DNA of 64,000 nucleotides from Crotalaria pallida (taxonomy: Eukaryota; Streptophyta; Magnoliopsida; Fabales; Fabaceae). This document shows positions 35,167 through 45,312 of this stretch, piece after piece; within the stretch, counting starts at the first letter, position 1; every line of letters begins with the position of its first letter. The notes beneath the pieces are model-generated. The model was given only the letters and a program-made list of their open reading frames with translations. It was not told the origin of the DNA and did not search any database. The position numbers and the translations under genes are program-made. The DNA lies in assembly GCA_037953625.1 (NCBI GenBank), contig CM075649.1, positions 124,803,290 through 124,867,289 of the forward strand, given 5' to 3'.

Positions 35167-35302
35167 CTCGCTGAGGGTGCAGCGAGAGAACAAAATCATG
35201 ATCTCGCTGACCCCCCAGCGAGCGTTATAAAATTTTAATTTTATAACTCTCGCTTTGGGGCAAGCGAGCTAATGTTTTTTTTCTCGCTTACCTCCGAGCG
35301 AG
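35167..35302. repeat. Four more CTCGCT-stem hairpins
   Basis: 35167-35186 and 35203-35222 have the stem CTCGCTG/CAGCGAG; 35249-35268 has CTCGCTT/AAGCGAG; 35283-35302 has CTCGCT/AGCGAG. Together with 33750-33829 this makes six hairpins in three pairs. Confidence 0.9.
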
Positions 35303-35929
35303 CCACCCTGCAACGATGAAAAAAAATAAAAACTGCATATGTATTGTTTGCTTAATATTAACCACTTCAAACACATACTGAACAAAGAAAAAACATAAAG
35401 AATCAAGTTTATGATCATAGAATTACCTTAATGAATGTTTATGAATTGCTTGCAATTGAAGAAAGATGGAGGAGAAAAGGAGTTTTGGGTTGATGAAGGT
35501 TGGAAGAGGTTGCTGGAGAATTAACGTGAATAAGAAGAAGAGAAGGAAGAAGAAAAAATAGGTTTCTATTAATAAGAGAAAGAGGGAAATGCTAATAAAT
35601 TTTATTTGGCCAAAAACATTGTTTGAGTGAATAAAAAAGAGATTTAATCTCTAAAATGTTGAATTTTGTATTTCAATTAGAACTTTAATTTTATGTATTT
35701 TTTTATCAATACTCTCACGACAATAGTTAGTAAGAAAAAAATTTGACGTGTCTTGTCAAGCTTTTCGATTCGTAGATAGATGCTGGATAGAATATGAGGT
35801 ACCTTATGTGGTCGTATCCTTCCTCACTTTCGATGTACTAATAAACATTCTTAAAAAAATGTCAAGTCGCACGTTTCGAAAAAAAAATCATTGTTGCTTT
35901 TATATGTGACGAATGAGGCCATAAGACAT
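35303..35929. other. Intergenic, no gene seen
   Basis: Purine-rich GAAGAAG tract at 35460-35580 and AT-rich sequence. No coding feature is supported. Confidence 0.45.
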
Positions 35930-36429
35930 ATTCACATAACTCGATCTCCAGAAGATTAGAGCGCCTTATAAAGGATAATTGCCAGATTATCCTCAAATTA
36001 TCCAAAATGATAAAAGATCATTGTTTATCTTCAAGAAAGATAAGATCACACGAAGATCCCTCATTAGAATAGAAAGATTCATCAGGAGAATACATCAAAC
36101 TAGAACACCTCTCTGGTCCTATAAATACCACCCCCCACAAGGGACTGAGAACAATATACTCAATCGATACACGGAGAAATACCATACACACGTTGTGCCC
36201 ACACTCTGCCTTATATACATTATACAAGGACAGAGAAACAACGTTTCATCCTTGATAGAGATGTCTTTATCGCTCTCCTTGAGAGTCAGTTCCTGAAGCA
36301 GTAGGGTTTTTCCCTTGCTACCCAAGGAAGCAAGTGGTTACTGCACAATTCCACGCCGAAGGATCATCAGCCCTTAAAGCTTGCTACCTCCGCCAATAAA
36401 GCTAATTCCAACTGAAGGAGAGCCTTGAT
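35930..36429 (+). repeat. LTR-like promoter fragment
   Basis: TATAAATA at 36120-36127 within CTGGTCCTATAAATACC, followed by a leader-like stretch. It resembles the U3-R part of a plant LTR. The A/T words before it (TTATCCTCAAATTATCC) recur around 36960-37120. No boundaries or TSD found. Confidence 0.35.
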
Positions 36430-36487
36430 TGTTGGAATTGGCAGCAATCACCCAAGACGGGGGTGAATTGGGTGATTGCTGCCAATT
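36430..36487 (-). repeat. End of a Copia-type LTR with a 20-bp hairpin
   Basis: TGTTGGAATTGG opens the segment as in the LTR at 299. Arms 36436-36455 and 36468-36487 are perfect inverse copies (20 bp) around GACGGGGGTGAA, the same loop as in the LTRs at 299 and 58875. The other LTR end is not found. Confidence 0.65.
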
Positions 36488-37676
36488 CAGGGGTAAAAAG
36501 ATTGTTACACTCAAAAATTAATAATGACTTAGGGGCTCATCGAGAAGTGCTCCTATCACATAAGTAAACGTGTCACTAAAGGGGATGTGCGGAAAGTACG
36601 TATGGATGATAGAGACGAGGAGTATCAAATGATTTGAGTTTGAATTGGAAGATAAATGACGTTTCTAATTTGCATTTATTATGATGGGACCCACGATTGA
36701 AGTAGGACTGATTTAGTCTCGAAATAGCCTGCAACTTAAAGTTCCCTTTTAGAGCAACGACCTAGGGGCTTATGTTCCAGACCTTTCATGAGCTAAGGAT
36801 ACCTACCTTACATTATGACCTCCAGAAAACCTACTACGACCTATGAGAAGATCCTAAGACATGAAACCGAGATCAAATGACCTACAACGAATGACTTATC
36901 CAGGCTAGCTTGGAGGAGTTCGGATATTAACAAGACCTATTGATAAGACCTGAGACTTATTCTTGAGGAGAATCTTCCAGACATAAACAACTCAATTATC
37001 AAAGATTATCAATAGATTGCCAATGGATTATTAGTAATTAAGGAAGATCGGCACTTATCTCCTTAAAGGTACGATTACATGAAGATTATCCCCCAAAGAT
37101 AAAAGATTTATCAAGGAAATACATAAAGACAAACTTCGCAAAAAAAGATTTTCAGTAGTAAGAAAACCACCACGAAGATTCAAACAATATCACGAAGGCC
37201 ATTGTCAAATAGTACTGAAGGTCACAACCTTAGGTTCCAAAATGATCTGCCCAATTCTTTCATTCAGGATATACAAGATCGCAAAGACCTTCTTAAGAGT
37301 AGGGGCATATCGCTTATTACTCTTAGAAACATCTCGAAGTCGTCTTTGTCTCCCTTATTATGTACTGTTTCTTTGTGTTTGATAGAACTACATGGTTTTC
37401 ATCCCCAAAAACTTTATTGTTCGAACAGGTTCATAGGACTAAATTCTCACTCTTATCATACTAAAAATCCTTAACAAGAGCCCCTATTTTATCTGAACAA
37501 AACAAGGATAAAGGTCTCTTTAACTCTTAAAAGCAGGTTAAAAAAAACACCCCTTTATAGAATATTCTTGATGATGGTTATCAGTGGTAATTTAAATTAT
37601 TTCCTTACACCTGACACATATTAATCAATTTTTTAAATGACTCAATAAAAAAAAAGTCACAAAGGTTGCTATAAAC
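36488..37676. other. Probable old LTR or interior sequence
   Basis: Non-coding. Repeats of GATTATC/AAAGATT words resemble 35950-36060, suggesting two relics of one LTR family. The open frame at 37202-37474 has no recognisable protein features. Confidence 0.35.
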
Positions 37677-38000
37677 ATGTCAAACACCTTTTCTAATTCT
37701 GCACAACAACCATATCTTAGAAGTCAATATTGTCAGGCTTTTACGCAATTGCAGTTTTTGCATTCCTCCAACATATCACTTTCAAGAAGGCAATCAGGTA
37801 CCTTTAAATACACATTCAAACTTATGTTTTTTTAATTATGGTATTCATTTAAATTATATTCATCGCCCTATTCCTTTCTCTCATAACATATTTTATGATA
37901 TTTTACAGATTATGAGAAAAGAACAATGGTCAGACCTGATAACACAAACATGGAGATAATAAAGAAAATGGATGCACTTAAGTTCGAAGTAAGGGATTAG
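37677..38000 (+). CDS. Possible two-exon small gene or gene fragment
   Basis: Exon 1 37677-37797 (MSNTFSNSAQQPYLRSQYCQ at its start) joins exon 2 37909-38000 across a GT-AG intron of 111 bp with matching phase, giving about 70 aa. The serine/glutamine-rich start looks like an organelle transit peptide; exon 2 has RPDNTNMEIIKKMDALKFE. The last codons come from a 56-bp retroposed insert; without it the frame would end about seven codons after the insertion point. Family not recognised; could be a relic. Confidence 0.35.
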
Positions 38001-38044
38001 TCACCCAATTGCGCGGATAAATATTTGGTTCATCCAAAAAAAAA
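37989..38044 (+). mobile_element. Short 5'-truncated retroposon with A tail
   Basis: 56 bp ending in a run of A, flanked by perfect 9-bp direct repeats AAGTTCGAA (37980-37988 and 38045-38053). This is the pattern of LINE-driven insertion of a truncated copy. Confidence 0.75.
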
Positions 38045-38053
38045 AAGTTCGAA

Positions 38054-39003
38054 ACAAGGGTCATTAGCTTATAAAATGTAATGGCGTTAAATGCAAAGTC
38101 GACTCCAAAATCAATGTAGATGATCTTTCTAAATACTCGGATATAATAATATTAAATTTATTTGCCTAAAATGCAAATACCTATCTTGAATAATAATAAT
38201 TGAAAGGGTTGAAAAATCTGACATTGGCTTTATTAAAGGAGGGACAAAATACATGCAACAACATTTGGAAAAGAAATGAAAAACACAAAAAAAAAAAAAA
38301 AATAGTGCAAGTAATGCACAAAATTTCGTGTATGTAAGTCCCCTAATTTATTCATGAATTGCAAATGACTTCTCCACCATTTTATTTGTTTTCATATCAA
38401 ATTGTCAAAAATCGATAATTATCTAACTTTAATTTTGCATGAACATATTTTAGAAAGGCTTAATTATGTTCCCAGTTCCTGAATTTTGGGGTCATTTTTG
38501 TAATACCCACTATTTTCCATATTTGAGAAAATTATATTTTTATGATGTAAAATATTACTATATTTCTTTTCGTCGGAAATAAATGAATTTATTCAAGTTT
38601 GTGATTTATAAGGAGTTTTGATTTTGATGTCATTAAATTATTTTATTATAAGGAATGTTTAAGAAGTTAATTTTATCAGATTTCAGTTTTTGGGATTTGA
38701 ATTTGACATGTTGACTTTATTTGCGTCCGCAATGAATTTCGATTTATTTATTTATTGTTTTACTTGATTACGCTATCATGATTTCCAAAGGCATTATGTT
38801 TTCATATGACATTTGAATAAAATGATGTTACGGTCAAAGTGAGTTGTATAAAAATATTGAGTTTTGTTAAATTGTTACCGCTTGAAAAGATTATTGTTAT
38901 TGGATTTAATTTATCAAGCATTGTTGTAGTGTTTTATAATTTATTAGAGCATGATTGTAATGCACCCTACAAGAGTTTAATGAAATATTTATTTTTCCAT
39001 GCA
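38054..39003. other. Intergenic, possible LTR start at 38500
   Basis: TGTAATACCCACTATTTTCC at about 38500 resembles Ty3/gypsy LTR starts, but no matching end was found. An A run lies near 38288. No genes. Confidence 0.35.
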
Positions 39004-39017
39004 TACTTATTTTACGG

Positions 39018-39214
39018 GTTTTCTTTTTTTGGTGTAAACCAATCGGTACCCGGATCTGGTTTACCCAGAATCCGACTCATCCGGTCCGACCCAACTGAGC
39101 TCGCACTAAGCAATAGGGGTCTCCCAGCGGGGGTTGCTCCATACCCAAGGCTCGAACTCGAGACCAGTTGGTTAAGGGACCAAGTGAGCTACCACTTGAC
39201 CAACTTCATGTTGG
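39018..39214 (-). mobile_element. tRNA-derived SINE, family B
   Basis: 197 bp between perfect 14-bp direct repeats TACTTATTTTACGG (39004-39017 and 39215-39228). On the minus strand box A-like AGTGGTAGCTCACTTGG and box B-like GAGTTCGAGCC are present, with an A-rich 3' tail. Confidence 0.92.
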
Positions 39215-39228
39215 TACTTATTTTACGG

Positions 39229-39489
39229 TTTTAAAGATAAATAAGGAAGAGAGTAAGTCTTTTGAAAAATAAACCTCAATTAATTACAATGCTCATTTTA
39301 TTACCATCCTAATTACCCTATGGGTATTTTAATTAAAAATCAATAAAACTCCTATATTTTTGGTAAGAACTGTACCCTCTACTCTTTCTTTCTTTTTGTT
39401 CATTTTATTTTGTTGTGTGTGATGATTGAGCTTGTTGTTAAAAAAACAAAGGGAAAAAATAAACCCCTCCCCTCTCAAACACGTCATAT

Positions 39490-39523
<34 letters not shown>

Positions 39524-41616
39524 TTCTTCTTATTGTTGGTTTCATTTCACCTACTCACAACAGTAGCAGCAACAAAACAGAACATACTCCTTCCTCCAAA
39601 ACCATCGATTCATTCTCTCTTCATTTTGCATGTTGTTCTTTCATCTTTTCTTCTTCCTCAAATAGTAAGATAAAAATCAGTTCCACACACTCCCTCCTCT
39701 CTCACGTCCCATTCCCCCTTCTTCATAACAGTGATATTCATTTTCTTCCCCGTGAGCAGAGAAGGAAGATTCTAAACATACAGTAAGAGATTTTTCTTCT
39801 TTTTCCCATTTTTATTTCATAAATCGAACACCCATTTGATTATTCTTATTTCTCCACTCAAGAACAAGTGAGATCAAAAACTCCCCATTTGAAGAAGAAG
39901 GAAAACCGTGGCAGCCATGAGGAGAAGGAGGAGAAACCCCAAATTGTAAATTTGTTTTTGATCCAAGGAGGTATTTTCATTTACCCAATTCATTCCCTTT
40001 GTATTTTTACTGATTTGGAAAGAATGGTTACTGTTACAGTGATTTTTTTTATTTGCATGAGTTGATTTATGTAAGTTTTGTTCATTGCATGTAAAGATCC
40101 AAATGGGATAATGATTTCTCACTTGATTTAATTTATCCCTTTTGTATTTTATTGATTTGAAATTAGATGATGATTAAAGCTTGGATTTTTTATTTGCATG
40201 AGTTATATATGTAAGTGTTGTTGCAATACAAAATGATTTAATTTGGGTTTTTGTTAAAAAGTCATAATTTTTGCAAACGACAAGTCTTTGCATGTTCATA
40301 TTATAAATAGTAGGAGTTGAGATTTTTACTGCATGTATGATTTGAACAAGTACCCAAGCCTAAAGATGATATTTTTGTGAAAATAAGTTTATGGTGTTCA
40401 TGCATGTCGGTATTTTGGTTTGGACAAGTATAAACCATTATTTTTATGAGATTGGTATTAGTTAATAATGAGTTTTTAAAATAAAAAGTGACTTTTCCTA
40501 TTTTGGGAAGTTTTGGCCGAATTGGCCATAAAGGGGGGTAATACTCTAAAATCTGTTTTCAAGCTTGATTCTTGATTTTTGGTTGAAAGGAACATGAGTT
40601 GGAACTTTGATTTTTATGTTGCATGTCACTGATCTTGTGTATATGTTTTTGGATGTTAATAACAAGTTCTTTTTATTTGGCTACTCATGAACTTAGGGAT
40701 TTTGGTTTGGATGTTAATACCTTGTTTCTTTTCTTCTCTGCTATTATTTCTCCAAGCTCTTGGAACTTGGAAGGTTATGAGCCTTTTTGTTCATGTTCTC
40801 CATCTTAAATTAACATCTTCCATCTACATGTAGTGTATGTCTTTCTTCGTTTAGCAAACTCACTTTCAAACTCTTATACATTGAAACTGATTTCTGCTTT
40901 AGAAACATTGAATACTTATTTTTTTAGTGGATATTTTCTATGTTGTGTGTGGTCAATCTGATGCTTATTACATGATTCTAAGGCTTGGCCAGAAAGTAGA
41001 AACTTCTTTTGGATTTCAAGCCAGTTCACAAGATGTGTCGACTTAGGCACGTGTGCAGGAAGAGAAATAGCATAAACAGCAAAGCGAGAGTGATTTTAAG
41101 TACCGGGAATGTATCAACAATTAGGAAAAGTAGAGAAATCAACAAAAGCAGAGAAGTGTAATGTACAGTCAGCCTATCATTAGGGCTCTATAATTTCCCT
41201 ATCTTTGGTTCACACTCGTTCACCCAATAATTGTGGGAGAGTATAAGAATTTTTGGTAGTTTATGTCAAAAACTTGATTATTGTAATGAGTTTTGAAACG
41301 TTATTTTGGTTTAATTACCAAGTAAGATTATGCTACGTTATCTCTTCTTATTTTTGATGTTTTAATCAATGGTAATTGTGGCTTAATGTTATTGAAGATA
41401 CATAATTAGCTTTATCAAATTATTATGTACTATATTGGTGATATTGTTTTATTATTATTCGACAACTTAAAAGGATAAGATCGTATAATTAAAATATGTA
41501 TATTTCAGATTAATAACTGAGCAAAAATTAGTCTATTACAGCGACAATTCATTTGATTTGAACCAATATAGAATCCACTTTATAGGAAATTATTGTATAA
41601 AAGCGGTATGTTTTTG
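39229..41616. other. Intergenic, no gene seen
   Basis: Contains the poly(C) run and leader-like CT-rich sequence (39540-39900). Long T-rich stretches follow. No ORF with recognisable features. Confidence 0.4.
39491..39523. repeat. Poly(C) run of 33
   Basis: An uninterrupted homopolymer: G-quadruplex potential on the minus strand, i-motif potential on the plus. The length may be affected by sequencing. Confidence 0.8.
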
Positions 41617-42033
41617 GCAACGACTTTTTCGTTGCAAAAGGTCTAGATTTTGGCAACAAAATTTGGAGTTTAGCAACGACTTTGTCGTTTCAACAGCTAT
41701 GGGTGTTTGGCAACGACATTGTCGTTGCAAAACTAATAAGGAGTTCAGCAACGACTTTGTCGTTGCAAAAGCATTAGGTGTTTGGCAACGACATTTGCCG
41801 TTGCAAAAATAGAAGGGTTTTGCAACGACATTGTCGTTGCAAAATAGATTAACTAACTTTGTTGTTGCAGAAAGCGTTTTTTTTAGTCGTTGTTGTCGTT
41901 GCCGTACGCCCGTACCCTTTTGCAACGGCTTTACCAGCAACGACCAAAATCGTTGCAGAAAACATTTTTTGCAACGACTTTTGGTTTTTAGCAACGACTT
42001 TTGTCGTTGCAATAAAGAGTTTTTTTTGTAGTG
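41617..42033. mobile_element. Terminal part of a CACTA (En/Spm) element
   Basis: The right end reads TTTTTTTTGTAGTG, the inverse of the CACTACAAAAA terminus. Before it lies a series of GCAACGAC-N3-5-GTCGTTGC palindromes (starts near 41617, 41673, 41710, 41748, 41784, 41821, then degenerate ones to about 42010), the kind of subterminal array CACTA transposases bind. The left end and transposase are absent. Confidence 0.75.
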
Positions 42034-42256
42034 AAGTGTTTAGTGTTATAGTATTTGATTTGTGTATGAAGCTAAAAGGATGTGATAATTCGATTGAATT
42101 TGGTTTCAAGGATGTGATTAAGCTAGATTTTTATCTTTGATAGTAAGAATGAAAAATTTGCACAATAGTACCCCAATTTCGTGGTTATGGCCGAATTGGT
42201 CTAACAAGAAGAAAAGAACTTTCAAAGTTGCTCTACGCCTTGATTCTTTGATTTTA

Positions 42257-42542
42257 GAGTGAATGGACACTTTGGTCCCTCAAATTTTTTAACAGGGACA
42301 CATTAGCCCATCAAGAAATTTAATTCATTTTTAGTCCCCAATGTTTTCCAAAAGTACCAATTTAGTCCCTGTCATATTTCTGTTAGCCACTTCGTCGAGG
42401 GACTAAATTGGTACTTTTGGAAAACATGAGGGATTAAATTGGTACTTTTGGAAAACATGAGGGACTAAAAATGTATTAAATTTCTTGAGGGACTAAAATG
42501 TCACTGTCGAAAAACTTGAGGGACCAAAGTGTCCCTTCACTC
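42257..42542. mobile_element. Foldback MITE
   Basis: 286 bp with inverted ends GAGTGAATGGACACTTTGGT and the matching ACCAAAGTGTCCCTTCACTC. The interior repeats TTGGTACTTTTGGAAAACAT twice. No ORF. Confidence 0.85.
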
Positions 42543-43190
42543 ATTTTATTAGAAATAACATGTGCTGGAATTTTGGTTTTTTGTTTCATATTAATGATTT
42601 TAGCTTGCATGATTTTCGGATATTAAAGAAAAGTTGCCTTTATTTCGTTTTCGTGAACTCAAGCGTAGAAGGGTGTTAGGTCCTTATGGATTTTTGGTTT
42701 TGATAAGATAAAATAATTTGGAACTATGAGTGTTAGTATATTTGTCAATTGCAAAATTAAAGGACTTGATTTGCTTAAGTGTATGTTAGCAATTTATTTG
42801 AGTTTGGTTTCAATGGTTATAATAAGCTAGATGTTGTTCTTGATTGATGAAAGTGAAAATTTGCACAATGATACCCTATTTTTAGTAGCATGGCCGAATT
42901 GATTGAGATAAGATAAATGGTTATTTTGATTTTTGATTTCAAATATACCAATTGATGAGTTGATTTTCGAGTTTTTGGCAAAGTCTTAAAAAAGATAAGG
43001 AGTGATTATATTTTGATATTTGGTTGTTTAATTTTGGTATATTTATGCCATTGTTTGATTAATTTGGATTAGTTGTTCTATAATGTTCCTTTGTTATTTT
43101 TGGTCCCTATATTTGAGAAAGACTAATTGCTTTAAAAGCTTTAGTTTTGGTTTATACTTTATGTTGTAAAAGGATATGATTTTTTGGAAG
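42543..43190. other. Intergenic, no gene seen
   Basis: T-rich, with GGCCGAATTG words also found at 40515 and 42187, so part of a dispersed old repeat. Confidence 0.4.
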
Positions 43191-43256
43191 ACTCTCGTGG
43201 CTGAACCCTAATTTCTCGTGGCTGAACCCTAGGGTTTAGCTGCCGCTGCTGCCATA

Positions 43257-44615
43257 ATGGCCAAACGGAAAGGGAGGCCACCAAAATCGCCTACTTCGAC
43301 GTCTAAGAGCAACAATGAGAACGACAACAAACCTTCTGAGTCCCCTCAGAAGCTTGACTTTTCACAGTTGGATGATGAGGATTTGGCAGACATTGATAAC
43401 TTGAGCCCTAAGCAAGCTAAATTTTGGATGCAGAAAATCGATATCTTACGTGCCAAGATCAAGGAGAAGGCTGGTAATAATGAGTCTCATACTACGCCTT
43501 CAAACTCAGATGGATCGGGTGTGAAATTGAATGACTCTGGTGTTCCACATATTGTTGACAATCCTAATCCTGGTTTGGCAGACAAGGAAGGTGATAGACC
43601 TGTTAATATGTGGGGAAAGTTTGATATATCAAAACTAAGGAATGCTGGTGAAAAGCTCCAGTTTTGTAAGCCAGAACTTAAAAAAGGGGTAGCAATTGGT
43701 AAGGTGAACAGTAGTGACATTGAAACTGAGGTGGCTTATTGGCAAAACACATTGGTTTGCTATGTGTTGGGAGCGAAACCCCTTTTTTCCAGTACTGAAC
43801 GGATACATTAGGAAAGTATGGGGACAGTATGGAGTGGATAAAGTGCTGATGAACACTAATGGCACTTTTGTGGTTCGGTTCAACACTCTAGAGGCTCGTA
43901 ACACTGTATTGGATATTTGTGTGTTTCATTTTGATCGTAAACCAATGATCCTTGCTCCATGGATTGGCAGGTATATCTCAATGAGTTTCATTGATCGTGT
44001 ATCTGTGTGGGTGCAATTACCTGATCTAAACTTGAAGTTTTGGGGGGCTACTGCCCTGGGCAAAATAGCTAGCCTCATAGGGAATCCTATCATGGTTGAT
44101 CAAGTCACCAAGGACAGGAATCGAATTAATTATGCTAGAGTACTGGTGGAAGTCAGCCCTACTATTCTCCCTGATGAGGTGTATTTTGAAGATGAGAGGG
44201 GTGTTGTTATTAACCAGAAGGTGGTGTATGAATGGAAACTAGTAAGGTGTGAAAAATGCTCTTCATATGAGCATGACTCCAAGATGTGTAAGAAGCTAAG
44301 CGTGCTAAGCAGCAGTGGGTAGTGAAAAACAAACCCTCTCAGGAGGACATTGATAAGGTTGTGGATGCTTTGCATACTCAGGAAGCATTTGCTAATGAGA
44401 CAATTCCACCTCAGAATATTGAAAGGGCCAAGGAGACTAGTAATGCTGTGCTAGTAGCTGCAACAGTCTCTGATGTATCTATTCAGAAGGACAAGGGGAA
44501 AGAGAAGGCTCCCTCTGAGGAAGGGGAATGGATCACTGTAAACACAAGGAGTAGAGCCAATAGGGGGAATGAGGTGCTAAAGGGTGATTCCTCTAAGAAA
44601 TCTGCTGATGGATAG
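43257..44615 (+). pseudogene. LINE ORF1 (RNA-binding, DUF4283-like), frameshifted
   Basis: Starts MAKRKGRPPKSPTSTSKSNN, a basic nuclear-targeting-like head. The RNA-binding DUF4283-type region spans about 43700-44150 (IRKVWGQYGVDKVLMNTNG; WIGRYISMSFIDRVSVWVQL), then a zinc knuckle of form CEKCSSYEHDSKMC. Two frame breaks: near 43780-43800 at a C4T6 run, and near 44310, after which the frame goes on to a TAG at 44613-44615. ORF1 proteins coat LINE RNA. Broken copy. Confidence 0.8.
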
Positions 44616-45312
44616 GATTGCAGCTTGGAATGTGAGAGGGTTAAATAACCCTCAAAAGCAACAAGCAATTGTTGAATTATGTAATTATTTTATAATTGGT
44701 TTGTTAGGTATTCTTGAAAATAAACTCAGATTGAATGCTTTTTAGTCTGTGAGGAATAAAATTGCCCCTGGATGGGGATCTCTTGATAATCTTGATGTTT
44801 GCTCTATTGGTAGAATTTGGATCATTTGGAAAAAGGATAATTTTGAGGTTTTCCTTCTTGGTAGATCCAGCCAGTATATGCATTGTTATGTTGAAATGAA
44901 GCAATGTCAGAAGAGCTTTTTTGTTACATTCGTGTATGCCTCTAATGATATGGTTGATAGAAGGGATTTGTGGAGGGTGATTCAGGGGCTTAGTCCTATT
45001 ACTGATAAGCCTTTGTTGTTGCTTGGGGATTTTAATACCTGTCTGTTTCAATAGGAAAAGCTTGGTGGGACTGATTATGATCCAAGACAGCTTCAGGAAT
45101 TTATGGATTGTTTTGGTGCCTGTGATCTGGTTGACATGAAGGCTAAAGGTCATTATTATACTTGGTGTATTAAGCAAATTGGTGACAGGAGGGTTTACTG
45201 TAAGTTGGACAGGAGTTTGGTTAATAATATATGGTGCAATGAGTGGTCTCAAGCTATTACTGATTTCCAAAGCCCTGGCTTATCTGATCATTGTCCGATG
45301 ATCATTGATTTA
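44608..45312 (+). pseudogene. LINE ORF2, apurinic-like endonuclease part only
   Basis: Overlaps the end of ORF1 by 8 bp. Endonuclease motifs in order: AAWNVRGLN, LLGILENK (metal-binding glutamate), GDFNT and SDHCPM. In-frame stops at 44743 and 45052. The reverse transcriptase is missing because the LTR array interrupts it at 45313. The endonuclease nicks target DNA for target-primed reverse transcription. Confidence 0.85.

Larger units (their letters stand above)
43191..45312 (+). mobile_element. L1-type LINE, 5' part, cut by the LTR array
   Basis: An ORF1 with a DUF4283-like domain and a CCHC knuckle, followed by an ORF2 endonuclease. The leader repeats CTCGTGGCTGAACCCTA twice. The element stops at 45312 where the LTR array begins, within the endonuclease. 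The RT part would lie beyond the array, outside the window. Confidence 0.85.

Noticed and set aside
36018..36325. Overlapping ORFs of 68-105 codons
   Set aside because: They lie over a TATA-containing LTR-like leader on both strands; no protein features.
38839..39234. 131-codon ORF
   Set aside because: It runs through a SINE on its antisense strand and has no conserved motif.
39410..39673. ORF with a poly-proline stretch
   Set aside because: The proline run is only the poly(C) tract; no family features.
41558..42140. Cysteine/arginine-rich ORFs on both strands
   Set aside because: They are translations of the GCAACGAC palindrome array of a CACTA end.
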